Source: WTJX01 sp045106295
GTDB lineage: Bacteria; Bacteroidota; Bacteroidia; Cytophagales; JAAEPT01
Assembly: GCA_045106295.1 (NCBI GenBank)
Contig: JBGCEI010000003.1
Span: 1 to 24,043 of the forward strand
Direction of reading: 5' to 3'
Length of the DNA: 24,043 nt
Below the pieces are notes generated by a model. The model was not told the DNA's origin. It saw nothing but the letters and a program-made list of their open reading frames with translations, and searched no databases. The position numbers and the translations under genes are program-made. Of the stretch, positions 14,143 through 22,424 are shown in pieces. Position 1 is the stretch's first letter. Every line of letters starts with the position of its first letter.

Positions 14143-16956
14143 TTATCTGCTTAAATAAAGATTTCTTTCGGCATACACCTTTTGAAAAAAATCATCTTGT
14201 AAATCGTCAATAAAGTAAATTGCCTCTCCTGTGGATTTCATTTCAGGTCCCAATTCTTTATTTACATTCGGGAACTTATCAAATGAGAATACAGGTATTT
14301 TGATAGCGTATCCTTCTTTTATAGGATTGAAATCAAAGTCTTTTACCTTTTTCTCACCTAACATTACCTTAGTGGCATAGTTTACATAGTTCTCTTGATA
14401 TGCCTTACATATAAATGGAACAGTTCTAGACGCTCTTGGGTTCGCTTCAATGATATAAACTTCTTCATCTTTGATTGCAAACTGAATATTAATCAGTCCA
14501 ACCGTATTCAAAGCCTTTGCTATTTTCTTAGTGTACGTCTCTATTTTTTCAACTACAGCCTCACTCATATCAAAAGTAGGAAGTACAGCGTAAGAGTCTC
14601 CAGAGTGAATTCCTGCAGGCTCTATGTGCTCCATTACACCAATAATGTAACTGTCCTCACCATCACAAATGGCATCAGCCTCAGCTTCAATAGCACCATC
14701 TAAGAAATGATCCAATAAGATTTTGTTGTCAGGCATTTGTTGTAAGATATTTACAACATGTGTCTCTAACTCATCCTCGTTGATTACAATTTTCATTCCC
14801 TGTCCACCCAATACATACGAAGGACGAACTAATAGAGGAAACCCAATTTCTTTACATGCTTCCAATGCTTCTTCAGCCGTTTCAGCTACGCCAAACTCAG
14901 GATAAGGAATATTGTTTTCTTTCAATAAACGAGAGAATGCTCCTCTATCTTCTGCTAAATCCAAGGATTTGTAATCTGTTCCTAAAATCGGAATGTCATA
15001 TCGTTCTAATTTTTCAGCTAATTTCAATGCTGTTTGTCCACCTAACTGAACAATAACACCTTCTGGCTTTTCATGTAAAATGATATCGTAGATATGTTCC
15101 CAAAATACAGGCTCAAAGTACAGTTTATCTGCTACATCAAAGTCAGTAGAAACCGTTTCGGGGTTACAGTTGATCATGATCGTCTCATAACCACACTCCT
15201 TTGCCGCTAATACACCGTGCACACACGAATAGTCAAACTCAATCCCTTGTCCAATTCTATTCGGTCCAGAACCTAATACGATTACTTTCTTTTTATCAGA
15301 AACAATAGACTCGTTGTGGCTATCAAAAGTAGAGTAGAAGTAAGGCGTTTTAGCCTCAAATTCACCTGCACAGGTATCTACCATTTTGTAGGTTCTGCGA
15401 ATGTCTAGCTCATGTCTTTTAGTGAATACTTCGCTTTCCAAACAGTTCAATAAATGAGCAACCTGTCTGTCTGCAAATCCCTTTTGTTTCGCTTCTACCA
15501 ATAATTCTTTTGGTAAATCCGCTACCGTGTATTTCTTAATTTCTTTTTCTACTGCTACTAAATCTTCAATCTGGTTCAAGAACCACTTGTCTATCTTAGT
15601 GATGTCATAGACCGTTTTCATTGGAATCCCCAAGTCAATAGCATCTCTTACATGGAATAATCTATCCCAACTAGGATGCTTCAAACTGTGTAAAATAGCA
15701 TCTTGTACTTTTAATTCCTTACCATCAGCACCTAAACCATTTCGTTTGATTTCTAATGATTGACAAGCCTTTTGTAACGCCTCTTGGAAATTTCTTCCAA
15801 TCCCCATTACTTCACCTACCGCCTTCATCTGTAATCCTAATGACGTATCCGAACCAGGGAATTTATCAAAATTCCAACGAGGTATCTTCACAATCACGTA
15901 ATCCAAAGCAGGTTCAAAGAAAGCACTTGTTGTTTTAGTGATTTGATTATCTAATTCATCTAAGTTGTATCCAATAGCCAGCTTAGCCGCTATTTTTGCA
16001 ATCGGATATCCAGTTGCTTTAGAAGCCAAAGCCGAAGAACGAGATACACGAGGGTTAATCTCAATCGCTATCAAAGACTCGTCTTCAGGATTTACTGAAA
16101 ACTGAACATTACAACCACCAGCAAATTGACCAATGGCGTTCATCATCTTGATCGCCATACTTCTCATGTTCTGATACGCCGTATCAGACAAAGTCATAGC
16201 AGGAGCCACCGTAATAGAGTCTCCCGTATGGATTCCCATCGGGTCAAAATTCTCAATAGAACAGATAATGATTACATTTCCATTATCATCTCTTAATAGC
16301 TCCAACTCGTATTCCTTCCATCCTAAAATACTTTGTTCAATTAATACTTCATGAACTGGAGATTTGTGTAGCCCTCTGCTTAATGCTTTATCAAATTCTT
16401 CAGGTGTATTTACAAAACCACCACCAGAACCACCTAGTGTAAACGAAGGTCTAATTACCAAAGGAAAACCAACTCTTTGAGCAATTTCCTTTCCTTGTAA
16501 AAACGAAGTAGCCGTTTCACCTTGACATACAGGAGCATCGATTTCAATCATTTTTTGTCTAAATGCTTCTCTGTCCTCTGTTACATGAATAGCATCTATG
16601 TCTACCCCAATAATTTTAACACCGTATTTCCCCCATATTCCAGCTTTATCGCAGTCAATTGCTAGATTCAATGCCGTTTGTCCCCCCATCGTAGGAAGCA
16701 CAGCATCAATGTCGTGAGCCTCTAAAATGTCAATGATGCTTTTCTTTTCTAAAGGCTTTAAATAGACGTTGTCAGCTGTCACTTTATCCGTCATAATAGT
16801 CGCTGGATTCGAGTTAATTAGCGTTACCTCAATACCTTCTTCTCTTAACGACCTAGAAGCCTGTGATCCTGAGTAATCGAACTCACATGCTTGACCAATT
16901 ACAATAGGTCCACTTCCAATAATTAATACCGACTTTATGCTTTTATCTCTAGGCAT
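14143..16956 (-). CDS. carB: Carbamoyl-phosphate synthase large subunit without the allosteric domain
   Basis: 937 residues. The protein makes carbamoyl phosphate from ammonia, bicarbonate and two ATP, for pyrimidine and arginine synthesis, working with the glutaminase CarA, which is not in this window. The two synthetase halves are clear. The first runs to about residue 400 (IGSGPIVIGQACEFDYSG near 13, PTMGGQTALNLA near 88). The second starts near 555 (LGSGPNRIGQGIEFDYS; VQLGGQTALKLAE near 635). The oligomerisation region lies between them. E. coli CarB (1073 residues) continues for about 135 residues into an MGS-like domain that binds UMP and ornithine. Here the protein ends just after GPEMKSTGEA with the tail ERNLYLSR. 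The DNA beyond the stop shows no frame resembling the missing domain, so this looks like a lineage form rather than a broken gene. Confidence 0.96.
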   Translation of the reverse strand: MPRDKSIKSVLIIGSGPIVIGQACEFDYSGSQASRSLREEGIEVTLINSNPATIMTDKVTADNVYLKPLEKKSIIDILEAHDIDAVLPTMGGQTALNLAIDCDKAGIWGKYGVKIIGVDIDAIHVTEDREAFRQKMIEIDAPVCQGETATSFLQGKEIAQRVGFPLVIRPSFTLGGSGGGFVNTPEEFDKALSRGLHKSPVHEVLIEQSILGWKEYELELLRDDNGNVIIICSIENFDPMGIHTGDSITVAPAMTLSDTAYQNMRSMAIKMMNAIGQFAGGCNVQFSVNPEDESLIAIEINPRVSRSSALASKATGYPIAKIAAKLAIGYNLDELDNQITKTTSAFFEPALDYVIVKIPRWNFDKFPGSDTSLGLQMKAVGEVMGIGRNFQEALQKACQSLEIKRNGLGADGKELKVQDAILHSLKHPSWDRLFHVRDAIDLGIPMKTVYDITKIDKWFLNQIEDLVAVEKEIKKYTVADLPKELLVEAKQKGFADRQVAHLLNCLESEVFTKRHELDIRRTYKMVDTCAGEFEAKTPYFYSTFDSHNESIVSDKKKVIVLGSGPNRIGQGIEFDYSCVHGVLAAKECGYETIMINCNPETVSTDFDVADKLYFEPVFWEHIYDIILHEKPEGVIVQLGGQTALKLAEKLERYDIPILGTDYKSLDLAEDRGAFSRLLKENNIPYPEFGVAETAEEALEACKEIGFPLLVRPSYVLGGQGMKIVINEDELETHVVNILQQMPDNKILLDHFLDGAIEAEADAICDGEDSYIIGVMEHIEPAGIHSGDSYAVLPTFDMSEAVVEKIETYTKKIAKALNTVGLINIQFAIKDEEVYIIEANPRASRTVPFICKAYQENYVNYATKVMLGEKKVKDFDFNPIKEGYAIKIPVFSFDKFPNVNKELGPEMKSTGEAIYFIDDLQDDFFQKVYAERNLYLSR

Positions 16957-16993
16957 TTACTAATATTTAATAATTATTTGCTCAAAAATTTTA

Positions 16994-17001
16994 CAAATCT
17001 A
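16994..17001 (-). promoter_or_regulatory. -7 promoter element for carB
   Basis: On the - strand the bases read TAGATTTG, an exact match to TAnnTTTG. Transcription would start near 16987-16990, giving a leader of about 30 bases before the ATG at 16956. The -33 region is T-rich without a clean TTTG. Confidence 0.55.
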
Positions 17002-17120
17002 GTCGAAAAAAGGAACATTACTTTACCTTTAATGGATAAACTATCAACATTTTTTGGAAGTATCTTAAAAAGTGATCAGCACTCTGTTGGAATTTAGATT
17101 AAGTGGTGATTTTTGTGAAA

Positions 17121-17217
17121 GATTTTGGCATCACCCTACGGGTCGGGTTATCCGCTATATCTTTTGTTTCCTCTGGTCACAAAAGGATGTCGCTACTATC
17201 CCTGATGCATGCCAAAT
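17121..17217. repeat. Candidate Bacteroidota intergenic structured element
   Basis: The stretch begins with GGCATCA and ends with TGATGC followed by ATGCC, which can pair with it as an outer stem. Inside are the small hairpin CCCTACGGG (17134-17142), the motif GGGTCGGGTTATCCGC, and a second arm pair ATCTTTTGT (17159-17167) with ACAAAAGGAT (17179-17188). From memory, similar CGGGTCGGG-TATCCG-CTTTTGT elements recur between genes in other Bacteroidota, but I cannot verify that here. Confidence 0.45.
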
Positions 17218-17222
17218 TAGGA

Positions 17223-17247
17223 AAGACTTCGCTCCAAGCGAAGTCTT
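17223..17247. terminator. Strong 11-bp hairpin in the carB/ispH spacer
   Basis: AAGACTTCGCT (17223-17233) pairs perfectly with AGCGAAGTCTT (17237-17247) across the 3-base loop CCA. This is the strongest stem-loop in the window. It has the shape of an intrinsic terminator, with a short T-rich continuation on the - strand, but no annotated gene ends beside it. It could terminate a small RNA from the adjacent structured element. Confidence 0.45.
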
Positions 17248-17269
17248 CCTTGAGAAAGTATTTAACGTG

Positions 17270-17289
17270 TTCTGATTGTAAAATCAGAA
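17270..17289. other. Second 8-bp hairpin in the carB/ispH spacer
   Basis: TTCTGATT (17270-17277) pairs perfectly with AATCAGAA (17282-17289) around the loop GTAA. It lies 22 bases right of the stronger hairpin and about 100 bases upstream of ispH, so it may belong to an ispH leader or to the same small element. Confidence 0.4.
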
Positions 17290-17391
17290 ATTTACTCGCT
17301 ATTTCATTCCTTTTCATAAAATAAAGTCAGATTTTTAATCAAAAGACAGTATTTGTTGGTTTACTAGATACTTGCTACTAATTTTAGTGTA

Positions 17392-18606
17392 ATGAAAAAA
17401 TTCGATATCCCTTCTGCCTACATCAGTCCTATCATTTCTAAATTGAAAATGAAGAGGAAACTAGAGGATAGAATGAAGCAAGACTTTTCTCCTAGTGAAT
17501 TGGATTTTGGGCCAGTTGTTTTTTATGCGGCACGTCATTTTGGGTTTTGTTATGGCGTAGAAAATGCCATCGAAAAGATTTATAAAATTATTACTACATA
17601 CCCTGATAAAAGAATTTTTCTCCTCAGTGAAATGATTCATAATCCCAAAGTAAATGCTGATTTACTGGACTTAGGAATTCAGTTTATGCAAGACACTAAA
17701 GGGAATCAATTAATCTCTTGGGATGAAGTAACCAAAGATGATATTGTAGTAATCCCAGCATTTGGAACAACCGTAGAAATAGAACAAATTTTAAAAGAGA
17801 AAGGAATTGCAGCTGAAGAATACGATACTACCTGCCCTTTTGTAGAAAAAGTATGGAAACGCTCCCTTGCTTTAGGAAAAGATAATTACACCATTGTCAT
17901 TCATGGAAAGTCGATACACGAAGAAACAAGAGCTACTTTCTCGCATGCCCTCGAGCATGGCCAGGCATTAGTCATTCAGGATATGAAAGAAGCTGAGCAA
18001 TTGGCTCAATTCATTACTGGAGAGTTACCAATAGAACAGTTTAGTGATTTCTTTCCTTCTGATCGGTATTCACCTAATTTTGATCCTTCCAAACACTTAG
18101 AAAGGGTAGGAGTAGTGAATCAAACAACCATGCTAGCAACTGATACACAAGCCATTGCTGATTACATAAAAGGTAAGTTGGGAGAACGGTATTCTGAAAA
18201 AGAGTTGAAAGAATACTTTGCCGATACACGAGACACATTGTGTTACGCTACATCAGATAATCAGAATGCTGTTTATGCTCTATTAAAACAAGAAGCAGAC
18301 TTTGCATTAGTAATAGGAGGGTACAATAGTTCCAATACCTCTCATTTGGTAGAACTGTGTGAAGAGAAATTACCTACATTCTTTATCTCATCGGCTGATA
18401 AAATACTAGATAAAGAAACTATTTCTCATTACGATCAGCATAAAAAAGAAGAACTGACATCTGCCATTCCATTTAGTAAGAGTAGGGTATCCAATATATT
18501 AATCACTAGTGGAGCGTCTTGTCCTGATGCTATTGTCGATGAGGTGATTCAAAAAGTACTTTCCTTATTCCCTGATGTAAAGACAGTAGAGCAAGTAATT
18601 AAATAA
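17392..18606 (+). CDS. ispH: 4-hydroxy-3-methylbut-2-enyl diphosphate reductase
   Basis: A 404-residue iron-sulfur enzyme, the last step of the MEP isoprenoid pathway, converting HMBPP to IPP and DMAPP in the cytoplasm. The three cluster cysteines are visible: C53 in HFGFCYGVE, C148 in DTTCPFVEKVW and C377 in SGASCPDA. Substrate-site motifs include H83 in MIHNPKVN, H171 in IHGKSIHEET, VGVVNQTTML near 239, and NSSNTSHLVE near 312. E. coli IspH has 316 residues. The extra length comes from about 40 residues at the N-terminus and an insertion near 210-235 (FSDFFPSDRYSPNFDPSKHL), which I recognise as the long Bacteroidota form. The start at 17392 agrees with that form. The stop codon directly touches the stop codon of the converging gene. 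Confidence 0.96.
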   Translation: MKKFDIPSAYISPIISKLKMKRKLEDRMKQDFSPSELDFGPVVFYAARHFGFCYGVENAIEKIYKIITTYPDKRIFLLSEMIHNPKVNADLLDLGIQFMQDTKGNQLISWDEVTKDDIVVIPAFGTTVEIEQILKEKGIAAEEYDTTCPFVEKVWKRSLALGKDNYTIVIHGKSIHEETRATFSHALEHGQALVIQDMKEAEQLAQFITGELPIEQFSDFFPSDRYSPNFDPSKHLERVGVVNQTTMLATDTQAIADYIKGKLGERYSEKELKEYFADTRDTLCYATSDNQNAVYALLKQEADFALVIGGYNSSNTSHLVELCEEKLPTFFISSADKILDKETISHYDQHKKEELTSAIPFSKSRVSNILITSGASCPDAIVDEVIQKVLSLFPDVKTVEQVIK

Positions 18607-19578
18607 CTATTTTTTGACAGACTTAATTTTTTCAATTTTGAATGAAGGAAGAAAGTCCAATTTGTATCCAAATACTAATTCAAAACTGTTGTACCTAAAA
18701 TCTTGAACTCCAGTTTGGAAGCGTAAAGAAGTAACCAGTTTATCCCAATTTTTTCTTACCGAAGACCTAAAAAGAAGAGGTCTGTCTCCGTTGCCGAAGT
18801 ACCCATAATATCCTTCAATGGAGTTTGTAAGTCTCCAACCTTTATAATTTGCTTCTACCCCTCCAGCATAATAGAACGCATCATTTTGTGAATGTTGTTC
18901 ATCATTTGTTTGATAGACTAGAAAACCTACGTTACTTATCATTTTAAGGTAATAATCTTCTTTTTGGATCAATTTTTTTCCTAATGAAAGCGAAAAAAAA
19001 TAGCCTGGAGCATCAATAAATCGAGCTGCTGATACATTTGCTGAACTAGCAAATCGGTAGCTAACCGTTCCCATAAAATCTACGCCTGCTTTTTCTTGTT
19101 GACTAAATTGAAAGTTAACTTGAAAATTAACATCCCCAACGGCATTTTTATCATAATAGTGTTCATGAAAAACGTTCCGTTCTGTTTTTAAGTCATGAGA
19201 AGCTTGTGTGATTTTTGAGTTATAGAATTCTTGAATTAAGAAATCTAGGTCTACACTTATAAAATTTTTGATTACAGGGTAGTTCACATACAGCGTAATA
19301 TTCTGAGTAGGATCTGGTGTGTAGTGGTGATATGTTCCTCCTAGTGCAATATAACTGACTGTATCAATACTACCATTTCGCATGTTGGGTACAGGCAAAG
19401 CGTTGGGCCCCATTTTATCTGAAGACATGGTGATGTATTCGGAATGGTGAGAATAGGTGTACCAATCTACGTTTTGTTCCCACCATAGATATAATGGATC
19501 AGGCGGAGTAAAAGCAAAAATACAAGATGCAGAAGATAGGAGTAAGAAGTGTAAAAGAGAGAGTAGGAGGTGTTTCAT
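18607..19578 (-). CDS. Uncharacterised exported protein, probably an outer-membrane beta-barrel
   Basis: 323 residues, with a signal peptide (MKHLLLSLLHFLLLSS, cleavage probably after the Ala near residue 22). A Cys at 19 is not in a good lipobox (SASC), so I do not call it a lipoprotein. The mature part has many alternating aromatic and polar stretches of 8-12 residues (for example FYYAGGVEANYKGWRL and FELVFGYKLDF), as expected for beta-strands of an outer-membrane barrel. An N-terminal motif MGPNALPVP and repeated Tyr/His also stand out. I do not recognise a named family. It follows the transporter after 43 bases that include a terminator-like hairpin, and its 3' end abuts ispH. Confidence 0.7.
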   Translation of the reverse strand: MKHLLLSLLHFLLLSSASCIFAFTPPDPLYLWWEQNVDWYTYSHHSEYITMSSDKMGPNALPVPNMRNGSIDTVSYIALGGTYHHYTPDPTQNITLYVNYPVIKNFISVDLDFLIQEFYNSKITQASHDLKTERNVFHEHYYDKNAVGDVNFQVNFQFSQQEKAGVDFMGTVSYRFASSANVSAARFIDAPGYFFSLSLGKKLIQKEDYYLKMISNVGFLVYQTNDEQHSQNDAFYYAGGVEANYKGWRLTNSIEGYYGYFGNGDRPLLFRSSVRKNWDKLVTSLRFQTGVQDFRYNSFELVFGYKLDFLPSFKIEKIKSVKK

Positions 19579-19589
19579 TATGTTTGGAT

Positions 19590-19617
19590 AAAAAAAACTC
19601 GTTGTTTAAACGTGAGT
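19590..19617 (-). terminator. Terminator-like hairpin after the transporter gene
   Basis: In the - strand transcript ACTC-AC-GTT pairs with AAC-GAGT (a 7-bp stem with a 2-base bulge and a loop of about 5) and is followed by a run of eight T. It begins about 5 bases after the transporter stop codon. The stem is weak but the U-tract is good. Its right edge is only about a dozen bases before the next start codon, so read-through or attenuation are both possible. Confidence 0.5.
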
Positions 19618-19621
19618 AATC

Positions 19622-21853
19622 TTAAATAATCTCTTTCTGTTTATCTGTATTTACAAATAACACATCACCTAATTGGTCATACCCACTGAATACTTCTTTT
19701 CCATTGTGCTTTAAAGCAGCATCCATAAACCCAACAACTGTAAGGTCAGCTTCTTTAGACCGTGTGTTGATAATTGATTTCAGCTCAATGTCATCTGATT
19801 TAGGAATCACAGAAATGTTCTTTTTTGAAATAGGTAGTCTACCAGATTTAATTAAAGATAAAAGTTTGTCTTTTTGTTCCTGCATTTGTTCTTCAGGGTA
19901 AACTGCAAAAATAGTAATGCTTCCTTTTTTCCAGTCAGGATGCCCCATAATGATGTAGGCTAACAAGATCATGAGATTAGCATTGTCATAATCACTACCT
20001 GTAATCCAAACATGAATACTACGCTTAAACCCAAATGAACGCTCAGAACTACCCAAGATCAATACATCAAATTCACTTGCTTTGATTAGCGGATAATTAT
20101 CTACTATGTCTATTAGGTTTTTAGGGTCAGACTTGGCATATTCAAACAGGACCGTATTATTCTCTTTACCAGACACTCCCGGAAGTTGTACAATCTGTGC
20201 AATAGTGGAAGTAATAGATGGACTTACAAATGTGTCGATGTAGACATTACTCTTAATACTTTCAGAAATAGAAACTAATCGTTTTTTATCCTCATCAGAT
20301 TTTTTGCTTGTTTCTTTAGAAAGATAGCCTGTTACAGTGTGAATAAACGTTCCAAACCCATACTTTCTAGAAATCCATGAGAGTAATTCAAAGGCAGCGA
20401 AACGTTCAAACGAATCGTTAGAAATACAAATAACAGAAGGTCTCCAGCTATCTGCTGAGTCACTCGTAGACTTTTGAAGGAATACTTGCAACCGTCTACT
20501 CAATTGAAAAATAACGCCACTGAAGATACGAGCAAGTCCTTGTTTGTCTTTTTTGCTGTAACTAATTCCTATGAAGATTACAGCAATCAAGCAAAATGCT
20601 AAGATGGCATAACCCGCATTCATTCTAAACATGATAATGAAACAGCCTACTGCTCCAATTAACGAAAGGTACCATTTAGACTTAAAAGAAGGTCGGTACG
20701 ATGGATCAGCAGCAAAATGTTCAAAGAAAGAAATTAAACATAAAGCACCATAGGTCAGCATGAAAAACATCGAGATAATCTCTGCAATGGAGTTGACATC
20801 TCCCACTAGTAGAATAAGAATGGCAATTACCGTTGTAACAATAGTAGCGTTTGTAGGTTCGTTACTCCCTTTTTTTCCTTTAGCAGTAAATGTATTGATC
20901 TTATTGATAGGGAATACACCGTCAGCTCCCAGTGCTTGTAATGTTCGTGGACCTACCATAAAAGAACCCAATGCAGAAGAGACCGTAGCAGCAGCAAGAC
21001 CTATGTAAATAATAGGAGGCCATAAAGCAATGTCAGCCATGACCATTTGATTGTTTGGATCAGCCAAATCTTCTGGACTAACCGAAGAAGATAGCTTCCA
21101 GATGATGGCAATGTAAATTAGCATACCAACAATTGTAGCTAACATAGTTCCTTGTGGTATCGACTTACTTGGATTTTTTAAATCTCCAGATAAACCTACA
21201 CCAGCTGTCATTCCGGTGAAACCAGGAAAACAAATGGCAAATACAGCAATGAATTGGAGTGGAGTACTTATCTTGGCATTGTAGTTAAAACTTTCTAATG
21301 TTTGGGAATAGTCAGTAGAACCTAAAAAGAACATAACCAGAGAAATGAAAAGAAGGAAAACGACGCCATAAAGTACGGTTACTCCTAAATCAGCCCCTTT
21401 TTTTATCATTAAAAAAGCCAAAATTAAAGTAGATGGAATAGTAATAGCTTTAACGTCCAGGAGGATGTTATATTCTTTTATCAAAAGCTCTATGATAGGC
21501 TGAAAAGCCTGTGCAAAGGCAATGATGTAAAAAGCCACACTTACTGCCTGAGATAGAAAAAGAGCAATACCTATTGTACCACCAATGTTTATTCCAAAAG
21601 ACCTAGATATGATGTAATACTCACCACCACCCTCTACTTTTTGGTTTGTAGCTATTTCTGAAATAGCCATTGCCGTAGGAATGGTGATCATGTGACCAAT
21701 TAAAATAATAGAAAGAGTACCTAGAAAACCTAAGTTACCCACTGCAAAACCAAATCGTAGGAACATAATAGCTCCTAGTATGGTAGAGATAGCAGTTAAA
21801 AAGACAGCTGCCGTAGATAATCCTTTTTTAGGAGTAGATAGTTTTTCTTTCAT
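19622..21853 (-). CDS. SLC12-type (cation-chloride cotransporter family) permease
   Basis: 743 residues. The N-terminal 430 or so hold about 12 membrane segments of the APC fold and the rest is a soluble domain. Sequence markers point to the SLC12/cation-chloride cotransporter branch rather than ordinary amino acid permeases: GAIMFLRFGFAVGNLG in the first segment, GGGEYYIISRSFG, FPGFTGMTAG followed by LSGDLKNPSKSIPQGT, and GPRTLQALGADGVFP. The cytoplasmic part begins with WRPSVICISNDSF near 470, like the SLC12 C-terminal domain. Eukaryotic relatives move Na+, K+ and Cl- together; the bacterial substrate cannot be told from sequence, and pipelines may call it an amino acid permease. The start is preceded by an A-rich CCAAAAAAAATG context. 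Terminator-like sequence follows the stop. Confidence 0.87.
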   Translation of the reverse strand: MKEKLSTPKKGLSTAAVFLTAISTILGAIMFLRFGFAVGNLGFLGTLSIILIGHMITIPTAMAISEIATNQKVEGGGEYYIISRSFGINIGGTIGIALFLSQAVSVAFYIIAFAQAFQPIIELLIKEYNILLDVKAITIPSTLILAFLMIKKGADLGVTVLYGVVFLLFISLVMFFLGSTDYSQTLESFNYNAKISTPLQFIAVFAICFPGFTGMTAGVGLSGDLKNPSKSIPQGTMLATIVGMLIYIAIIWKLSSSVSPEDLADPNNQMVMADIALWPPIIYIGLAAATVSSALGSFMVGPRTLQALGADGVFPINKINTFTAKGKKGSNEPTNATIVTTVIAILILLVGDVNSIAEIISMFFMLTYGALCLISFFEHFAADPSYRPSFKSKWYLSLIGAVGCFIIMFRMNAGYAILAFCLIAVIFIGISYSKKDKQGLARIFSGVIFQLSRRLQVFLQKSTSDSADSWRPSVICISNDSFERFAAFELLSWISRKYGFGTFIHTVTGYLSKETSKKSDEDKKRLVSISESIKSNVYIDTFVSPSITSTIAQIVQLPGVSGKENNTVLFEYAKSDPKNLIDIVDNYPLIKASEFDVLILGSSERSFGFKRSIHVWITGSDYDNANLMILLAYIIMGHPDWKKGSITIFAVYPEEQMQEQKDKLLSLIKSGRLPISKKNISVIPKSDDIELKSIINTRSKEADLTVVGFMDAALKHNGKEVFSGYDQLGDVLFVNTDKQKEII

Positions 21854-21929
21854 TTTTTTTGGTTGGGTTTTGCGGTTTGAGTAATGAGGTATGGGGTTTA
21901 AAGTTTGAGCTCAATTATTCTCGATTCGT

Positions 21930-22355
21930 TTACTCTTTTAAATATGATTCAAAGTCTACTGTTGTCAGAATGTCTTTTACTACAAAGTAATCATTATTAC
22001 CTTTGATAAAGAATGTTTCAATAATTTCACTAGTGTCACATTTAACCAAAAAACTTAAATTTAAGTCATTACAGTTAGTAATGTTTTTGAATTTAATACT
22101 GTCTTTCCATTTGTCTTTTATTTCATTTGAATAAAACTTGAAGTCTGAAATTAGTTCTGTAAGTCCACCATCAACATCCTTTTTTAATAACCTTTGAAGT
22201 TTATCATCATTAAAAGTTTTAAATATCACTTTATTAACATTAGTGATATTTTCACTTTCTCTTAAGTGACTTTTTGCTTCTTTCTTATTCCCGCTACAGG
22301 AATAAAGTAATAATAAGAAAGAAATAAAACTGTAGAGTATTATTGATTTTTTCAT
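21930..22355 (-). CDS. Small low-GC putative lipoprotein
   Basis: 141 residues that I do not recognise. It starts with a lysine pair and a hydrophobic core (IILYSFISFLLLL), then YSC, a plausible Bacteroidota lipobox with Cys at residue 20 followed by SGNKK. The mature part is polar, rich in Lys, Asn and Asp, with two more cysteines (NCNDL and KCDTS). Two 60-base lines counted by hand gave 27% and 22% GC against 43% in one purB line, so its composition differs from its neighbours. It sits between purB and the transporter, next to a REP-like palindrome. It may be a recent insertion. The protein is short, but the signal peptide and uninterrupted frame support a real gene. Confidence 0.65.
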   Translation of the reverse strand: MKKSIILYSFISFLLLLYSCSGNKKEAKSHLRESENITNVNKVIFKTFNDDKLQRLLKKDVDGGLTELISDFKFYSNEIKDKWKDSIKFKNITNCNDLNLSFLVKCDTSEIIETFFIKGNNDYFVVKDILTTVDFESYLKE

Positions 22356-22372
22356 TGTTTAATTCCTTAATT

Positions 22373-22399
22373 ATTCCTGCTTGCCGTCAGGCACGGAAT
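22373..22399. repeat. REP-like palindromic element, copy 2
   Basis: ATTCC (22373-22377) and GGAAT (22395-22399) flank the hairpin TGCTTG (22378-22383) and CAGGCA (22388-22393), with one G-T pair and a C bulge. It shares its plan and core bases with 10785-10824. It lies between the purB stop and the small lipoprotein start and may also work as the purB transcript end. Confidence 0.55.
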
Positions 22400-22424
22400 T
22401 ACCCATTGTTCATTATTAATTCTC

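Larger units (their letters stand above)
16957..17391. other. Structured divergent spacer between carB and ispH
   Basis: 435 bases without a gene. It contains a carB promoter motif at 16994-17001, a GC-richer structured element at about 17121-17217, a strong hairpin at 17223-17247 and a second at 17270-17289. The only open frames are short and of unlikely composition. No gene ends here, so the hairpins are not explained as terminators of the neighbours. Confidence 0.7.

Noticed and set aside
14100..14160. CarB as a frameshifted or truncated pseudogene
   Set aside because: No remnant of the missing domain follows the stop, the rest of the protein is intact, and I recall the same end in other Flavobacteriia.
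18607..19578. The 323-residue exported protein as a lipoprotein
   Set aside because: The Cys at residue 19 is preceded by SAS, which lacks the hydrophobic -3 residue of a lipobox; a normal signal peptidase I site fits better.
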